Shown piece after piece: positions 43,900-53,345 of a stretch of DNA of 64,000 nt. The DNA lies in NCBI GenBank assembly GCA_963717075.1, contig CAVQVI010000010.1:682001-746000 (forward strand), in the 5' to 3' direction. The position numbers were made by a program, and so were the translations under genes. The notes below the pieces were generated by a model. That model searched no databases, had not been told where the DNA came from, and was given only the letters and a program-made list of their open reading frames with translations. The stretch comes from JBGOTP01 sp963717075. Its GTDB lineage: Bacteria; Acidobacteriota; Vicinamibacteria; Vicinamibacterales; CAVVIG01. The stretch's first letter is position 1. Every line of letters begins with the position of its first letter.

Positions 43900-45525
43900 T
43901 CAGCGGGCTGCCGCGGCACCGGCGCGCGCCGCGCCGACCAGAGAACCTTCGAACGGGGATGTGGGCGAGCGCGTCGTCATTCCGAATGCGGGCTGAAGGA
44001 GTGCGCCGGTACTGTCAGCAGATTCGATGAGCTGCTTCAGTCGTACAGATACCACTGCGGCGTGATCGGTTGAGGCGTCACACAGTAACACCGCCATTTC
44101 TGTGTCGCTCAGGATACCGGCGAAATCGCCGGCACGAAGTTGAGCTCTCGTTCTGCCGAGCCAGGTCTGCGCCAGCCCATCCGTTAGCACGGCTGCGTTC
44201 ACCGACACCACAATGACTGAGGCGTGCTGGCCGGCATCAACTGCTTCGGCGGCGAGCTGGTCGAATAGGGTATCGACAGGTCGAAACCGGAGGCGCCGCT
44301 CGCTTTCCTTTGAGCGCGGAAGGGCGGCCTGCACCCACGAATGCAAAGCCGTCGCTCCAGCCTGGACGATCTCGCGCTCGAACGACGTAAATGGAAGCTG
44401 TTTGCGCCCAATGACAACGGCCATGGTGCTGCTGGGGTCCGATGACGTGACCACCAGCTGATCGTGCCGGACTTGGTGATCGAACGCCGACAGGAGATCC
44501 GTCTCACCGACCGCCAACACCTGCCCCCTGGCTGCGGACGTGACAACAAGCGCGGCCTGATTGCCCCCGAAAGCCGCGGCCAGTCGCCGCAGGGCCATCA
44601 GTGCCGTCTCTTCTAGCGGTTCGTTCGCCGGAAGCGCCGGCCCAGCCAGTTCCGCGATCACGCGGTTGGTCGTCGTCGCAAGGACTTTGTCCAGCGACTC
44701 GCGCAGCATCTCTGAATACAGGGTCAACCGCACCTGCTCGTGGCCGTCGATTGTTCCGGAAAAGACGAGCGCACAGGCGATGTCGCCACCCGCAGAGAGT
44801 CGCAGGATGAGCACGTCGCCGGCCGCGGACGCCAATCCGAGCCGATCGATCTCAACGCGCGAAAGTCGCACCATCCGGGAGTCGCGAGGAACGACGGCGC
44901 CATCGAGTTCGGCAGGTAACGAAGAGGGAATCCCGACGGGAGCCACGTACTGGAAGAAGCCGCCGCGCGCGCCGGCGGCGTAACCGTGGATCAGCACGTC
45001 ATCCCAAACGCCAAGCGCTTCGACAAACGCACCGATAACTCTGCGGACGGATCCCCGCAACATGGCCTCGCTCAGGATGCGCTGGAGCGAGGCAATTCGA
45101 TACGGTTCGACAGCAATGCCGTGTGGCGGCTTCGTCAGGCTCGCCTCAATCGCGACGGTGAGCCAGGAGCCAATCAACTCGAGTTCTCGACGGCACTCGT
45201 CCGCCCAATCACCGTTTCCCAGCGTTCGCGCCAACACGAGCACACCAGCCTGCGTCAGTCCGAAGCAAAGCACCTGCAACCCGTCCACTTCGACCGGTGC
45301 TGGCTTCGCGGAGCGCAGGATATCGCCAATCGCGGAGACCAACGACGGCTCGCCAGTCGTCAGCATTTGGCGGAGGGCGACCGCAGCGGGGGTGGACCCG
45401 GCGGGAAACACCGGCATGTGCCGGTCGTCAATCACCTCTATGACGACATTGAGCCGATGGGGTAAATCGAAGAGCCACTCCCACGATTGTCGGTTGACGG
45501 TGTGTTCGAGGTCGGATGGTTGCAT
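43900..45525 (-). CDS. GAF-like multi-domain signalling protein with degenerate cyclase-like end
   Basis: 541 residues, soluble. The middle contains at least one GAF-like domain (FVEALGVWDDVLIHGYAAGA, VLILRLSAGGDIACALVFSG). The C-terminal 110 residues (SVIVVSVNAAVLTDGLAQTW, LRAGDFAGILSDTEMAVLLC, VRLKQLIES) have the order of strands seen in GGDEF domains but no GGDEF signature, so any cyclase activity is unlikely. It lies 139 bases upstream of the pseudokinase-PEGA gene in the same direction, suggesting one signalling unit. Domain calls are by eye and tentative. Confidence 0.55.
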   Translation of the reverse strand: MQPSDLEHTVNRQSWEWLFDLPHRLNVVIEVIDDRHMPVFPAGSTPAAVALRQMLTTGEPSLVSAIGDILRSAKPAPVEVDGLQVLCFGLTQAGVLVLARTLGNGDWADECRRELELIGSWLTVAIEASLTKPPHGIAVEPYRIASLQRILSEAMLRGSVRRVIGAFVEALGVWDDVLIHGYAAGARGGFFQYVAPVGIPSSLPAELDGAVVPRDSRMVRLSRVEIDRLGLASAAGDVLILRLSAGGDIACALVFSGTIDGHEQVRLTLYSEMLRESLDKVLATTTNRVIAELAGPALPANEPLEETALMALRRLAAAFGGNQAALVVTSAARGQVLAVGETDLLSAFDHQVRHDQLVVTSSDPSSTMAVVIGRKQLPFTSFEREIVQAGATALHSWVQAALPRSKESERRLRFRPVDTLFDQLAAEAVDAGQHASVIVVSVNAAVLTDGLAQTWLGRTRAQLRAGDFAGILSDTEMAVLLCDASTDHAAVVSVRLKQLIESADSTGALLQPAFGMTTRSPTSPFEGSLVGAARAGAAAAR

Positions 45526-45660
45526 GCAGGTCGTCGTGGGATGCGACGTGAACGCTTATACCAAAGTCGCATGTCTTCGGCAAACGACAAGAACAATCGG
45601 CCCAAAACCACGCCGGGCTTTGCGAAGGGGTACCCCGCGCAAGTCTGGAGGCACGACCGG

Positions 45661-46578
45661 TCACTTCTTGAGTTCGTTCAGGAACTCGTCGAGCACCGCG
45701 TTGAATCGATCCGGCTCGTCGACGAAGAGGGCATGGCCTGCGCTCTCGAACCGCTCGAGCCGCGAGCCGGCAATCTGCTTCTGCATCCGCTCGTACGCCG
45801 GATTGGACACCCCATTCGACGCAAAGACGATGAGCGTGGGTTTGTCGATCTTCCCGAGAGCCGCGCGAGTGCTGGAGGCGATTGAACCGACAAACAATGC
45901 GACGGCGGCCGAGGTCGGCGTCGCCAACGCATCGCGGGTGACTCTCGAGAGATACGCATCGGCGTGCGGCCGCTTGTACATGCTCCGTACGAAATCCGCC
46001 GTTGCTTTCGGCCGATCGACTTGCACCTCCCCGAGCCACTGCACCACCGCCAGCACGCGCTCGGGGTTGGGATCACCGCCGAGCGACTCGTCCACGAGCA
46101 CGATTCCGGCGACGTCCTTGGTTCCGAACTGGTCCACGAACAGCGCAATTTCAGACACGCCCATCGACCAGCCAATCAGGACCACGGGGGCCAGCTTCAG
46201 CTGGTCGACCACGCGTTTGAGATCGCGCGCGCGCGCGGCCGGGTAGAGCCCCTCAGTGGTTTTCGTGGATTGCCCCTGGGCCCGGGGATCAATGGCCACC
46301 ACGTGGTGCGTCGAGGCGAACCGTGCGATCTGCGGCTCCCAGATCTCGGCAGTCATCATCCAGCCAGGCACGAACAGCAGCGTGGGGCCCGGCCGTCTCG
46401 CGCTTTCGAGATACCGAATCCTTACTCCGCCGGGCAGCTTGACGAAGCGGCTTTTCGCCGCGCCAATGCCGGCCGCGTGAACGCACACGGCGACGCTTGC
46501 GGCGACCGCCAGCACCAGGGCGACGAGCGCCGGCAACCCTGGCGACCCGGGCATCCGTCGTCGCGTGCACTCGGTCAC
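45661..46578 (-). CDS. Alpha/beta hydrolase, exported
   Basis: 305 residues from GTG 46578, chosen because AGAGGAGT lies just upstream. Membrane anchor or signal peptide (LPALVALVLAVAASVAVCV). Core: LLFVPGWMMTAEIWEPQIAR (oxyanion region), VVAIDPRAQGQST, nucleophile elbow VLIGWSMGVSE (Ser), a likely acidic residue near VLVDESLGG or PTLIVFASNG, and AGHALFVDEPDRF (His). It probably hydrolyses an ester or amide in the periplasm; substrate unknown. It is divergent from the next lipoprotein gene. Confidence 0.88.
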   Translation of the reverse strand: MTECTRRRMPGSPGLPALVALVLAVAASVAVCVHAAGIGAAKSRFVKLPGGVRIRYLESARRPGPTLLFVPGWMMTAEIWEPQIARFASTHHVVAIDPRAQGQSTKTTEGLYPAARARDLKRVVDQLKLAPVVLIGWSMGVSEIALFVDQFGTKDVAGIVLVDESLGGDPNPERVLAVVQWLGEVQVDRPKATADFVRSMYKRPHADAYLSRVTRDALATPTSAAVALFVGSIASSTRAALGKIDKPTLIVFASNGVSNPAYERMQKQIAGSRLERFESAGHALFVDEPDRFNAVLDEFLNELKK

Positions 46579-46817
46579 GTCAGACTCCTCTGGATAGCGC
46601 ACGTGTCTCGCCGGGCACGGGGGCGACAGCCGCGCATGGTTTGGGCGATGGCGTCGTGCGGTTCGAGGACGGGACCCGCCAAAGGTGAATTCTGCAACAT
46701 GGGTCCTCGGTCCTCGGATTTTCCGGTGCGGGTCACTCGTTCCAGCGTAAGATCGATCGTATCAGAGCACCAGCGCTCCTCTCCGCCGTTTGCCTTTCGT
46801 GGGCTGTCGCGTCAATC

Positions 46818-47936
46818 GTGTCGTGCTCGAGCGCCGCCCCGAGCTCACAGGCCCAGGCGCCGGTGCCGTCATCCGAGGTGGCCGAGACCCCGGAAGGCCG
46901 CCGACTCACGCGGTTCGGAAGGCTGCTCGCCGGCGTCGATGATCCGCTCGCAGCGAAAGACGATCCGTTGCGGGCGAGCGAAGCATTCCGCTTCCATGCT
47001 CAGGAGATGGCCGCCCTCTGGATGGAGCACAACACCACCTCCGCCGCGCGGATCCGTCCCTGGGTCGACAAGGAGCTCGTTTCAGTTCAGCAGGCGCAGA
47101 CGCTTTTCTATCCTTTCGCCGGCGCCGACTTCCTCTACGCGAATGCATTCTTTCCTCGGGTGCACACCTATGTGCTGGTGGGCCTCGAGCGTGTGGGCGC
47201 GCTGAGCGACCTCGATGCCCTCTCGGCGAAGAACGTCGAACTGGAATATGGACGCGTCAGGAAGGCAGTAACGCCGCTTCTGCAAGCGACCTTCTTCCGC
47301 ACCCTCGAAATGCAGTCGGATGTGCTGCAGGACGGCGTGCTTACCATTCTCGCGACCCTCATCGCTGGCACCCATCACCGACTTGTGGCGATTCAGCCGG
47401 TGGCGCTCTCAAAAGACGGCCGCGTGAGAGAACGGGGGAGCGGCGAGTCTCCGGCGTTGACACCTGGCGCGCGGATCGACTTCGCCGACGAGGGGTCGGC
47501 CGAGGTGAGGACGCTCTATTACTTCCGCACCGATCTCTCCGACAAGGGGCTCGCCAAGCAGGGGGGGTTGCTGGCCTTCGTGGACACACTCCCCTCGCAG
47601 GTCACCTTCACGAAGGCTGCTGCCTACCTCATGCAGCAAGGATCGGCTTTCTCGGTAGTTCGCGAGTACATCCTGGCCCACAGCGACGCCGTGCTCCAGG
47701 ATGACACCGGGGTGCCGCTGCGGTCCTTCAATCGCGCCAAGTGGGACGTGCGGCTCTTCGGACACTACTCCGAGCCGATCGCCATGTTCCGGAACTACCG
47801 GCAGCCAGACCTCGCCAAAGCGTTCGTCCAGAACGAGAACGTGAGCCCGCTGGACTTTCACGTGGGGTACGGCCGCGAGTTGGCGAGCAACCTGCTGCTG
47901 GCGGTCCGGCGCGATGCGCCCAGCCCCTCGCGATGA
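46818..47936 (+). CDS. Probable lipoprotein of unknown function
   Basis: At least 372 residues. The same frame continues upstream without a stop and encodes RKIDRIRAPALLSAVCLSWA followed by VASIVSC, a convincing lipoprotein signal with the cysteine at codon 3 of the GTG-started frame. No ATG, GTG or TTG exists at a suitable upstream place in that frame, so the true start is probably hidden by a frameshift near 46700-46750. The body (FLYANAFFPRVHTYVLVGLE, LLQATFFRTLEMQSDVLQDG, TLYYFRTDLSDKGL, SYLMQQG-like helices, VREYILAHSDAVLQDDTGVP) belongs to no family I recognise. Confidence 0.6.
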   Translation: MSCSSAAPSSQAQAPVPSSEVAETPEGRRLTRFGRLLAGVDDPLAAKDDPLRASEAFRFHAQEMAALWMEHNTTSAARIRPWVDKELVSVQQAQTLFYPFAGADFLYANAFFPRVHTYVLVGLERVGALSDLDALSAKNVELEYGRVRKAVTPLLQATFFRTLEMQSDVLQDGVLTILATLIAGTHHRLVAIQPVALSKDGRVRERGSGESPALTPGARIDFADEGSAEVRTLYYFRTDLSDKGLAKQGGLLAFVDTLPSQVTFTKAAAYLMQQGSAFSVVREYILAHSDAVLQDDTGVPLRSFNRAKWDVRLFGHYSEPIAMFRNYRQPDLAKAFVQNENVSPLDFHVGYGRELASNLLLAVRRDAPSPSR

Positions 47937-48146
47937 CTACCCAGAAGCTGGACCGCCCGATCCTGCCTGATTCTCGTGTAGTAAACGGAAGGTTTGTCTC
48001 AATCCTGCACACCCGTGAGTCCAGGGCTAACAAGAAATCTGAGAATCAGCGTTCCAAAGGACCCGAGTCGTCCTACAATTCTGGTTCATGAGTGTCGCCG
48101 CCGCCCGGACGGGTGAGGCGGCAACTGACAAATGAAGAGGACCGTC

Positions 48147-49940
48147 ATGACGATGAAAACTGTGTTGGCGTTCATGGCTGCTGTTGTCGGATTGGTGGCC
48201 GCTGGGCCGGAGACGGCTCGCGCCGCCGCAGCCGATTTCCACCACGTCCAGATCACGACGTCGAGCCCCTCGGAAGGCGCCCGGTGGTACACCCAGCACA
48301 TGGAGTGCAAGGCCATCGCCGATCGCACCGATGCCGTGAGTTGTGGCGGCGTCGAGCTCGTCTTCGTTCCCCAGCCCACGATGGGCAGCACGCAGGGCAC
48401 GGGCCTCAACCACATCAGCTTTTCGTTCGCCGACCTCGCGGCCAAAGCTGCGGCGCTGGAGAAGGCCGGGGTCCGGGGGTCGGCCGTCCGGCTCCAGCGA
48501 TTCGAAGACGGCTTGTTGATCCACGACTTGCCGGGCCTCTTCAAACACGGTTTCGTCTTCGATCCCTGGGGAACCCGGATTGAACTCGTGGAAGATCCCG
48601 ACCGTCTCGGGTTTCACCACGTCCACCTGGCCTCGGCCAATCCCGACGCGACGTTGACATGGTATCGGAACATGTTTGGCGGCCAACCGGCCAGCCTGAA
48701 GGGGCGGCAGAACGGGTTGAAGTTCGGCGACATCTGGCTGCTCGTGTCGCAGCACGAGGCGAGCGCACCTCCTTCGAACAGCAAGGGGCGGTCCATCGAC
48801 CACGTCGCATTCGTGGCGAAGGAGTTCGACAAAGCCGTGGCAGACCTGCAGCAGCGCAAGGTCACGTTTCTGGAACAGCCCGCCGGTGGACGCACTGCCG
48901 CCAAGCACACCGTGCTCAGCGGTCCGGACAACCTGCGAGTCGAAGTCGTCGAGCCTGGTTTCCTGGATGTGAAGAAGGAAAGTGGTCCGGCAGCCGTCAC
49001 GACGGACATACGCACGCCCTACACGACGCCGAAGACTCCGTGGGGCGAGCCCGATTTGCAGGGGATCTATACCGGCAACTCCGCCCACGGCATTCCGCTC
49101 GAGCGACCGAGGAACGAGACCGACGCCAAGAAGGCACTGACACCAGAGGAGGCGGCCGCACGGCGGGAGCGCGGCACCCTCAGCAGCATCTGGGGCTACG
49201 AGCGCGAGTGGCGTGACACGACGCTCGAGTACGCAAAGCGCGCACCGTCGACGCAGGTGGCGATGGTCGTCGATCCGCCTGACGGCCGGATTCCACCGCG
49301 AACCCAACGGGGCCAGCAGGAGGGTCAAGCCGCCGCACGAGTTGCGAGCGCCGGAGACGAAAATGCTGATCGCGACCGCGATGTACGACCGGCAGGACCG
49401 GAGGATCTCGGCCCATACGTGCGGTGCATCACGCGCGGGATCCCGGGGATGATGTTGCCGGGCGTTTACAACAACGGCTTGGAGATCGTGCAGGGTCCCG
49501 GCTTTATCACCATTCAGAAGGAAATGATCCACGAAGCCCGCATTATCCCCACCACGCCGCGTGAGCGCCGCGGATCCCCGCTCGCGACATGGCTGGGGGA
49601 CTCGCAAGGCCGCTGGGAAGGCGACACCCTCGTCGTCGAGACGACGAACTTCAACGGCCGGATGCCGTTCCAAGGGTCGAGCCCCAACATGAAGTTGATC
49701 GAGCGCTTCACCCGCGTCGGCCCCAATCTCCTCGAGTACCGATTCACGATCGACGATCCAACGACGTGGACGAAACCCTGGACGGCCATGTTCAACTTCG
49801 ACAAGGACGACGCCCAGTACGAGCTGGTTGAGTATGCCTGTCACGAGTCCAACTACAGCATGACGAACATCCTCAACGGGGCACGCGTGCGGGAGAAAGA
49901 GGAAGCGGAAGCCGCGACAAAGACGAAGGCCAAGAAATAG
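48147..49940 (+). CDS. VOC-VOC-CHEG fusion protein, secreted
   Basis: 597 residues with a signal peptide (VLAFMAAVVGLVAAGPETARA). Two vicinal-oxygen-chelate (glyoxalase-fold) repeats follow: FHHVQITTSSP, GLNHISFSF, GTRIELVED, then FHHVHLASANP, SIDHVAFVA, NLRVEVVE; the H/H/E pattern could bind a metal in each. The C-terminal half (from about 280) is a full CHEG family domain: TPWGEPDLQGIY, VVDPPDGRIPPR, RCITRGIPG, EMIHEARIIP, GRWEGDTLVVETTNFNG, LIERFTR, WTKPWTAMF and YACHESNYSMTNIL. The fusion ties this unknown family to small-molecule lyase/dioxygenase-like chemistry. Start ATG 48147 follows AGAGGA. Confidence 0.82.
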   Translation: MTMKTVLAFMAAVVGLVAAGPETARAAAADFHHVQITTSSPSEGARWYTQHMECKAIADRTDAVSCGGVELVFVPQPTMGSTQGTGLNHISFSFADLAAKAAALEKAGVRGSAVRLQRFEDGLLIHDLPGLFKHGFVFDPWGTRIELVEDPDRLGFHHVHLASANPDATLTWYRNMFGGQPASLKGRQNGLKFGDIWLLVSQHEASAPPSNSKGRSIDHVAFVAKEFDKAVADLQQRKVTFLEQPAGGRTAAKHTVLSGPDNLRVEVVEPGFLDVKKESGPAAVTTDIRTPYTTPKTPWGEPDLQGIYTGNSAHGIPLERPRNETDAKKALTPEEAAARRERGTLSSIWGYEREWRDTTLEYAKRAPSTQVAMVVDPPDGRIPPRTQRGQQEGQAAARVASAGDENADRDRDVRPAGPEDLGPYVRCITRGIPGMMLPGVYNNGLEIVQGPGFITIQKEMIHEARIIPTTPRERRGSPLATWLGDSQGRWEGDTLVVETTNFNGRMPFQGSSPNMKLIERFTRVGPNLLEYRFTIDDPTTWTKPWTAMFNFDKDDAQYELVEYACHESNYSMTNILNGARVREKEEAEAATKTKAKK

Positions 49941-49965
49941 GGGCCTACCTGTGCCGTCCTGCGCG

Positions 49966-50871
49966 TCACGGCGTGACCGTGACGGTGACCTCCCTGGTCT
50001 CGGAAGACAGCGCTCCGTCAGTTGCTTTGGCCCGTAGCAGATATGTCCCGGGCTGTTTGAACACGGCCGTCACCACGGCTTGCCCGTCCTTCACTCCGGC
50101 GGCCGCAGGCGGTGTGAATGTCGCAGCCGCAGGTCCGCGCCACACAATCCAGTTGACCGCAAGCCCCTGGGGGCCGCTTCCGCGTCGCACCCGGCCGGGA
50201 TCGGGTGCTTCGGGAACGTTCACCGGAACCTCTGCGTCACTGGGCAGCGGCAGAAGCGTGGGCGGCGACTCCTGTCCGACCGCGACGGTCTTCTTCTTCT
50301 CCCGTGGTTTCGGAAGGCCATCGTCGGCGACCTTTGCCGTGAGGGTCAGGCGGTTGGAGAGTGACACCGTGGCGCGTGGGTCGACCTCCAACGTCGGCGC
50401 CTTGTTCTTGCGCGCCTCCTCGTTCTGCGTCTGCCCCCCGCCTTCAGCATCGATCTCCCACTCTGGCTGCATCCAGCCGACAGCCTTCAGCGTGGTTCCG
50501 TTTGCGGTTACCGTCCATGTCAGTTCCTGGGTCTTGCCCCAGTTGCCCGGGACCTTCACATTGAACAACTGGCGATGGATTCGGCTGTAGAACAACGTCG
50601 GCTGTCCTCGATCGGGGGCGCCCGGTGAAAAGCTGTTGCCCGACGCTATTGGAACGGAAAGGTCCTCGGCGTAATTGCGGTTGATGTACCCGAAGTACAT
50701 CGAGATGGTCCCGTCGGGGTTCCGCTGCCAACCCTCGTAGATTGGCTGCACCGGCTGTCCCGAATTGAACCTGAAGTTGACGTTGTCTGGTTGCGCTGCC
50801 GCGGGAACTGCGGCAGTCAGCAACAGTAGGGCCATTCCCCCCTGAACGAGCGACGAAGCGTGTTTGAACAT
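49966..50871 (-). CDS. Secreted protein of unknown function, partner of the heme/copper protein (copy 2)
   Basis: 301 residues with a signal peptide (MALLLLTAAVPAAAQ). Paralog of the 9410-10309 protein: PIYEGWQRNPDGTISMYFGY, INRNYAEDLSVPI, GAPDRGQPTLFYSR, then an Ig-like end (LTLTAKVADDGLPKP, GTYLLRAKATDGA). This copy carries a proline-rich insert (about 205-235). The ATG follows GAGG and the gene begins 8 bases after the heme/copper gene stop, so they are cotranscribed. Function unknown. Confidence 0.72.
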   Translation of the reverse strand: MFKHASSLVQGGMALLLLTAAVPAAAQPDNVNFRFNSGQPVQPIYEGWQRNPDGTISMYFGYINRNYAEDLSVPIASGNSFSPGAPDRGQPTLFYSRIHRQLFNVKVPGNWGKTQELTWTVTANGTTLKAVGWMQPEWEIDAEGGGQTQNEEARKNKAPTLEVDPRATVSLSNRLTLTAKVADDGLPKPREKKKTVAVGQESPPTLLPLPSDAEVPVNVPEAPDPGRVRRGSGPQGLAVNWIVWRGPAAATFTPPAAAGVKDGQAVVTAVFKQPGTYLLRAKATDGALSSETREVTVTVTP

Positions 50872-50879
50872 GACGAGCC

Positions 50880-52218
50880 TCAGTTGGTTGACCTGCTACG
50901 TTGCGCCGCTTTCCGCTCCGCCAGTTTCTCTTTGTACTCTTGGTCCGTCAGGTCGTACCAGCCGATCCAGGCAAAGGCCATTTCGTCGATCGTCCGGCCT
51001 CCGTCGCCAACCCAGTTCTTCGGATCGGGATTAGCCCTGTTGGCTGTCGAATTATCCATCCAGCTGATGACGTGCAGGAGTGTACCGGCCGGCGCAATCG
51101 GTGCGACGTCGTCCGCATAGTTGTAGATCGTGTGCCAGTTGTAGTCCCAGGCAACACACGTGATCGTTTCGGTTTTCACCGGCTGACCAGGGTAAATCAA
51201 CTCGAGACATTGGTGCTTCCCGCGGATGTGCATGTGAGGCTGGAAGGCGGTGATCACCGCCGCTTTGTTCAGCCGCTCATATCCGTCGACACGCGTGACC
51301 TGGCCCGGCGCGAGATCCAGCGCCGTCTGATGCTGCGCGAGCTGCTTCGACCAGCGAATGTGCTTCGGCACCTCGCCTTTGGGATAGAGGACGACACCCA
51401 GTTCGAAATCCGCGTTGACTCGTCTCGCCGACCGAATGCAGGTGATAGCTGACTCGCGCGTTCTGCCCTGCCTTCAGGAGCACGCCGGTGTCCGCCGGAT
51501 ACACCTCACCCCTCTTGCCTGATGCGTACTCGACGAGAAACTGCTGGTTACCAGCTGCGGGGTCGTCGGGACTGGAGCTCGGATCGTCGAGGCTGGGGTC
51601 GGCAGCGAACGACAGCGCGTGGTGAATGACCTTGCGGGAGGCGTCGCCCACCGGCCGGCTCTGGATCGCTTTGATGTAGCGATCTTCAGTCGTACCGAAC
51701 GACGCATAGAGGGATCCGTACAAGTCCGGTCCCGTTGCCGGGACGGTATATGTCGGGTACCTGACGACCAGATCGGGCTTGCCAATGTCCCAGCCCCCGC
51801 CGTCCGAGAAGTCCGGCAGCGGCGGCATGTCGGCCGCGTTGCCTCGCGGTGCTCCGGCATCCACCCACTTGGAGATGGTTACGATCTCCGCTTCGCTCAA
51901 CGAGGGATCGTTCTTGTACTTCTGAATCCCGATATGCCGGTCGAGAAACCACGGCGGCATCTGACGCCTGACGACGCGATCCTTGATGGCGCGGGCCCAC
52001 GGCCGCACGTCCTCATAGGTCAGCAGCGCCATCGGCGCAACGTCGCCCGGGTGGTGACATGTGGCGCACGAACGGTGAAGGATCGGCGCGACGTCCTTGC
52101 TGAAGGTGACCTGCTGGGCGGAGGCCGGTCCAGGAGTCGACACGATTGCGCCAACGGCCGCCAGCAGCACGGCACTGGAACGAGTGGACCGGAGCGTTCT
52201 CGCGATCATTGTCATCAT
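50880..52218 (-). CDS. Cytochrome c/copper type II monooxygenase-like protein (copy 2), with frameshift
   Basis: About 446 residues after correcting one frameshift near 51418. Signal peptide (VLLAAVGAIVSTPGPASA), heme motif CATCH (51-55), then the histidine clusters IHHALSF, YHLHSVGE and, after the frameshift, FQPHMHIRGK, matching the copper-ligand positions of copy 1 at 10356-11807. The frame after the break resumes with ADFELGVVLYPKGEVPKHI, so nothing is missing. Probably a periplasmic hydroxylase-like enzyme. ATG at 52218 follows TTGGAGG. It heads the two-gene module with 49966-50871. Confidence 0.72.
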
Positions 52219-52434
52219 TCGCCTCCAACCCCTGTAGCTGAGAACCTCGAAACCAAGGACGGTGTCGAAAATAGGGTCAGCTCCCCGCGCGGGGAAGCGC
52301 CTAGTCGCTGTGCAAACGCGTTACCAGCATGGAAGCGTGAAAAAACCCTTCCGATGCTGGATTGCGTTCTAATTCCCGTGGAGCACGCGCGAAATACTTC
52401 CCAGGAGCTGCGGAAAAGCTCGCGGCTCACTCAC

Positions 52435-53011
52435 TTACGGGGTGCATCGCTCCGGCCCGTCCGCCTCGCCCTTGTCACGGTAGACCTCGTGACAGCTCGC
52501 ACACCCATCGGCGACCGTGTTGGTGGCATCGATCGCTTTCTCCAGGTTCTTGGATCGTGCGGCCTCGAGAGCGACGAGAGCCGCGGCCTTCATTCCTTCA
52601 GCTGCCTTCATGTACTCCGGCCGATCGATCGGGACCGGCTTGCCGTTTTGACAGAGGCGTCCGGGGATCGTGATGAGGTTCGTGGCCTCGTTCAGTGCGA
52701 TAGCCGCATTCTCCACGACCTGCCAGCCTGAATAGATGCTGGAGAACTGCTCGGATACGGAATCGCGGCGCCCTTCCACGGGCGCCTTTGGCGGAGCGCC
52801 GGGGTCCTTCTGCTGAACATCGAAGAGCAGATTCGCGTTGGGAAAAAAGACACCGCGCATCACCTGAGCGAGGGTCCCGACCGCCTTGGGGGGAGAAGAC
52901 GCTGGAGGCTTCGAGGCCTCCTTCGTCGCTGACGCGTCACTCGAACAGGCTGACGCCGCGAGAATTGCTCGCCAGCGACACCATCGCGAGACCTACGTTG
53001 AAACGGGCCAT
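52435..53011 (-). CDS. Cytochrome c' -like lipoprotein, with frameshift
   Basis: About 191 residues after correcting one frameshift near 52975. ATG at 53011 (ribosome site GAGGTG) opens ARFNVGLAMVSLA; the next frame continues AILAASACSSDASATKEA, together a lipoprotein signal with cysteine in ASAC. The C-terminal part is helical (VVENAAIALNEATNLITIPG, MKAAALVALEAARSKNLEKA) and ends with the heme site CASCH near the C-terminus, as in class II cytochromes c. Probably an envelope electron carrier. Upstream and convergent/divergent genes do not define its partner. Confidence 0.65.
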
Positions 53012-53345
53012 GTGATACACCTCGTAGAAGGCGGTCCCATCGGGACCTTGGAGAATTCCGCACGCCAGTGAGCAACACCGGTGCCAGGAGATGTCTCCGC
53101 GCTCCGCGCGACGCTTGGTGCTGGGCCACGCACGCCCACGTTCATTTCGCGACGTATCTCCAGAATTCGGTATGGGAGAAGACGCGGAGATTTCCGCGTG
53201 CCGGGGAATTGTTCCCGCTCGCGACTTTGACGATCAGTCGTCGCGCGAACGCAGGTCGTCCTTCACCGTTAGGGAAACCCCGGGATACAATCAGAGAGTT
53301 TCTCCTCGTTCACCGGCACCAATGCGAAGTCGAACGTCACGAACA
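53012..53345. other. Intergenic region upstream of the helicase
   Basis: 334 bases. It contains the promoter candidate at 53262-53291; the helicase frame stays open upstream but without protein-like composition. Nothing else is visible. Confidence 0.5.
53262..53291 (+). promoter_or_regulatory. Sigma70-type promoter candidate for the helicase gene
   Basis: TTCACC (53262-53267), an 18-base spacer and TACAAT (53286-53291), 54 bases upstream of the ATG at 53346. The -10 is good, the -35 fair. Confidence 0.45.

Noticed and set aside
48027..49844. 605-codon open frame on the minus strand opposite the VOC-CHEG gene
   Set aside because: Composition is typical of antisense shadows (His/Arg/Val-rich, no motif); the plus-strand frame carries the VOC and CHEG motifs.
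53091..53345. Upstream extension of the helicase frame
   Set aside because: Residue composition is not protein-like and the family start is MQFHPLVAEWFG at 53346; a promoter lies inside the extension.
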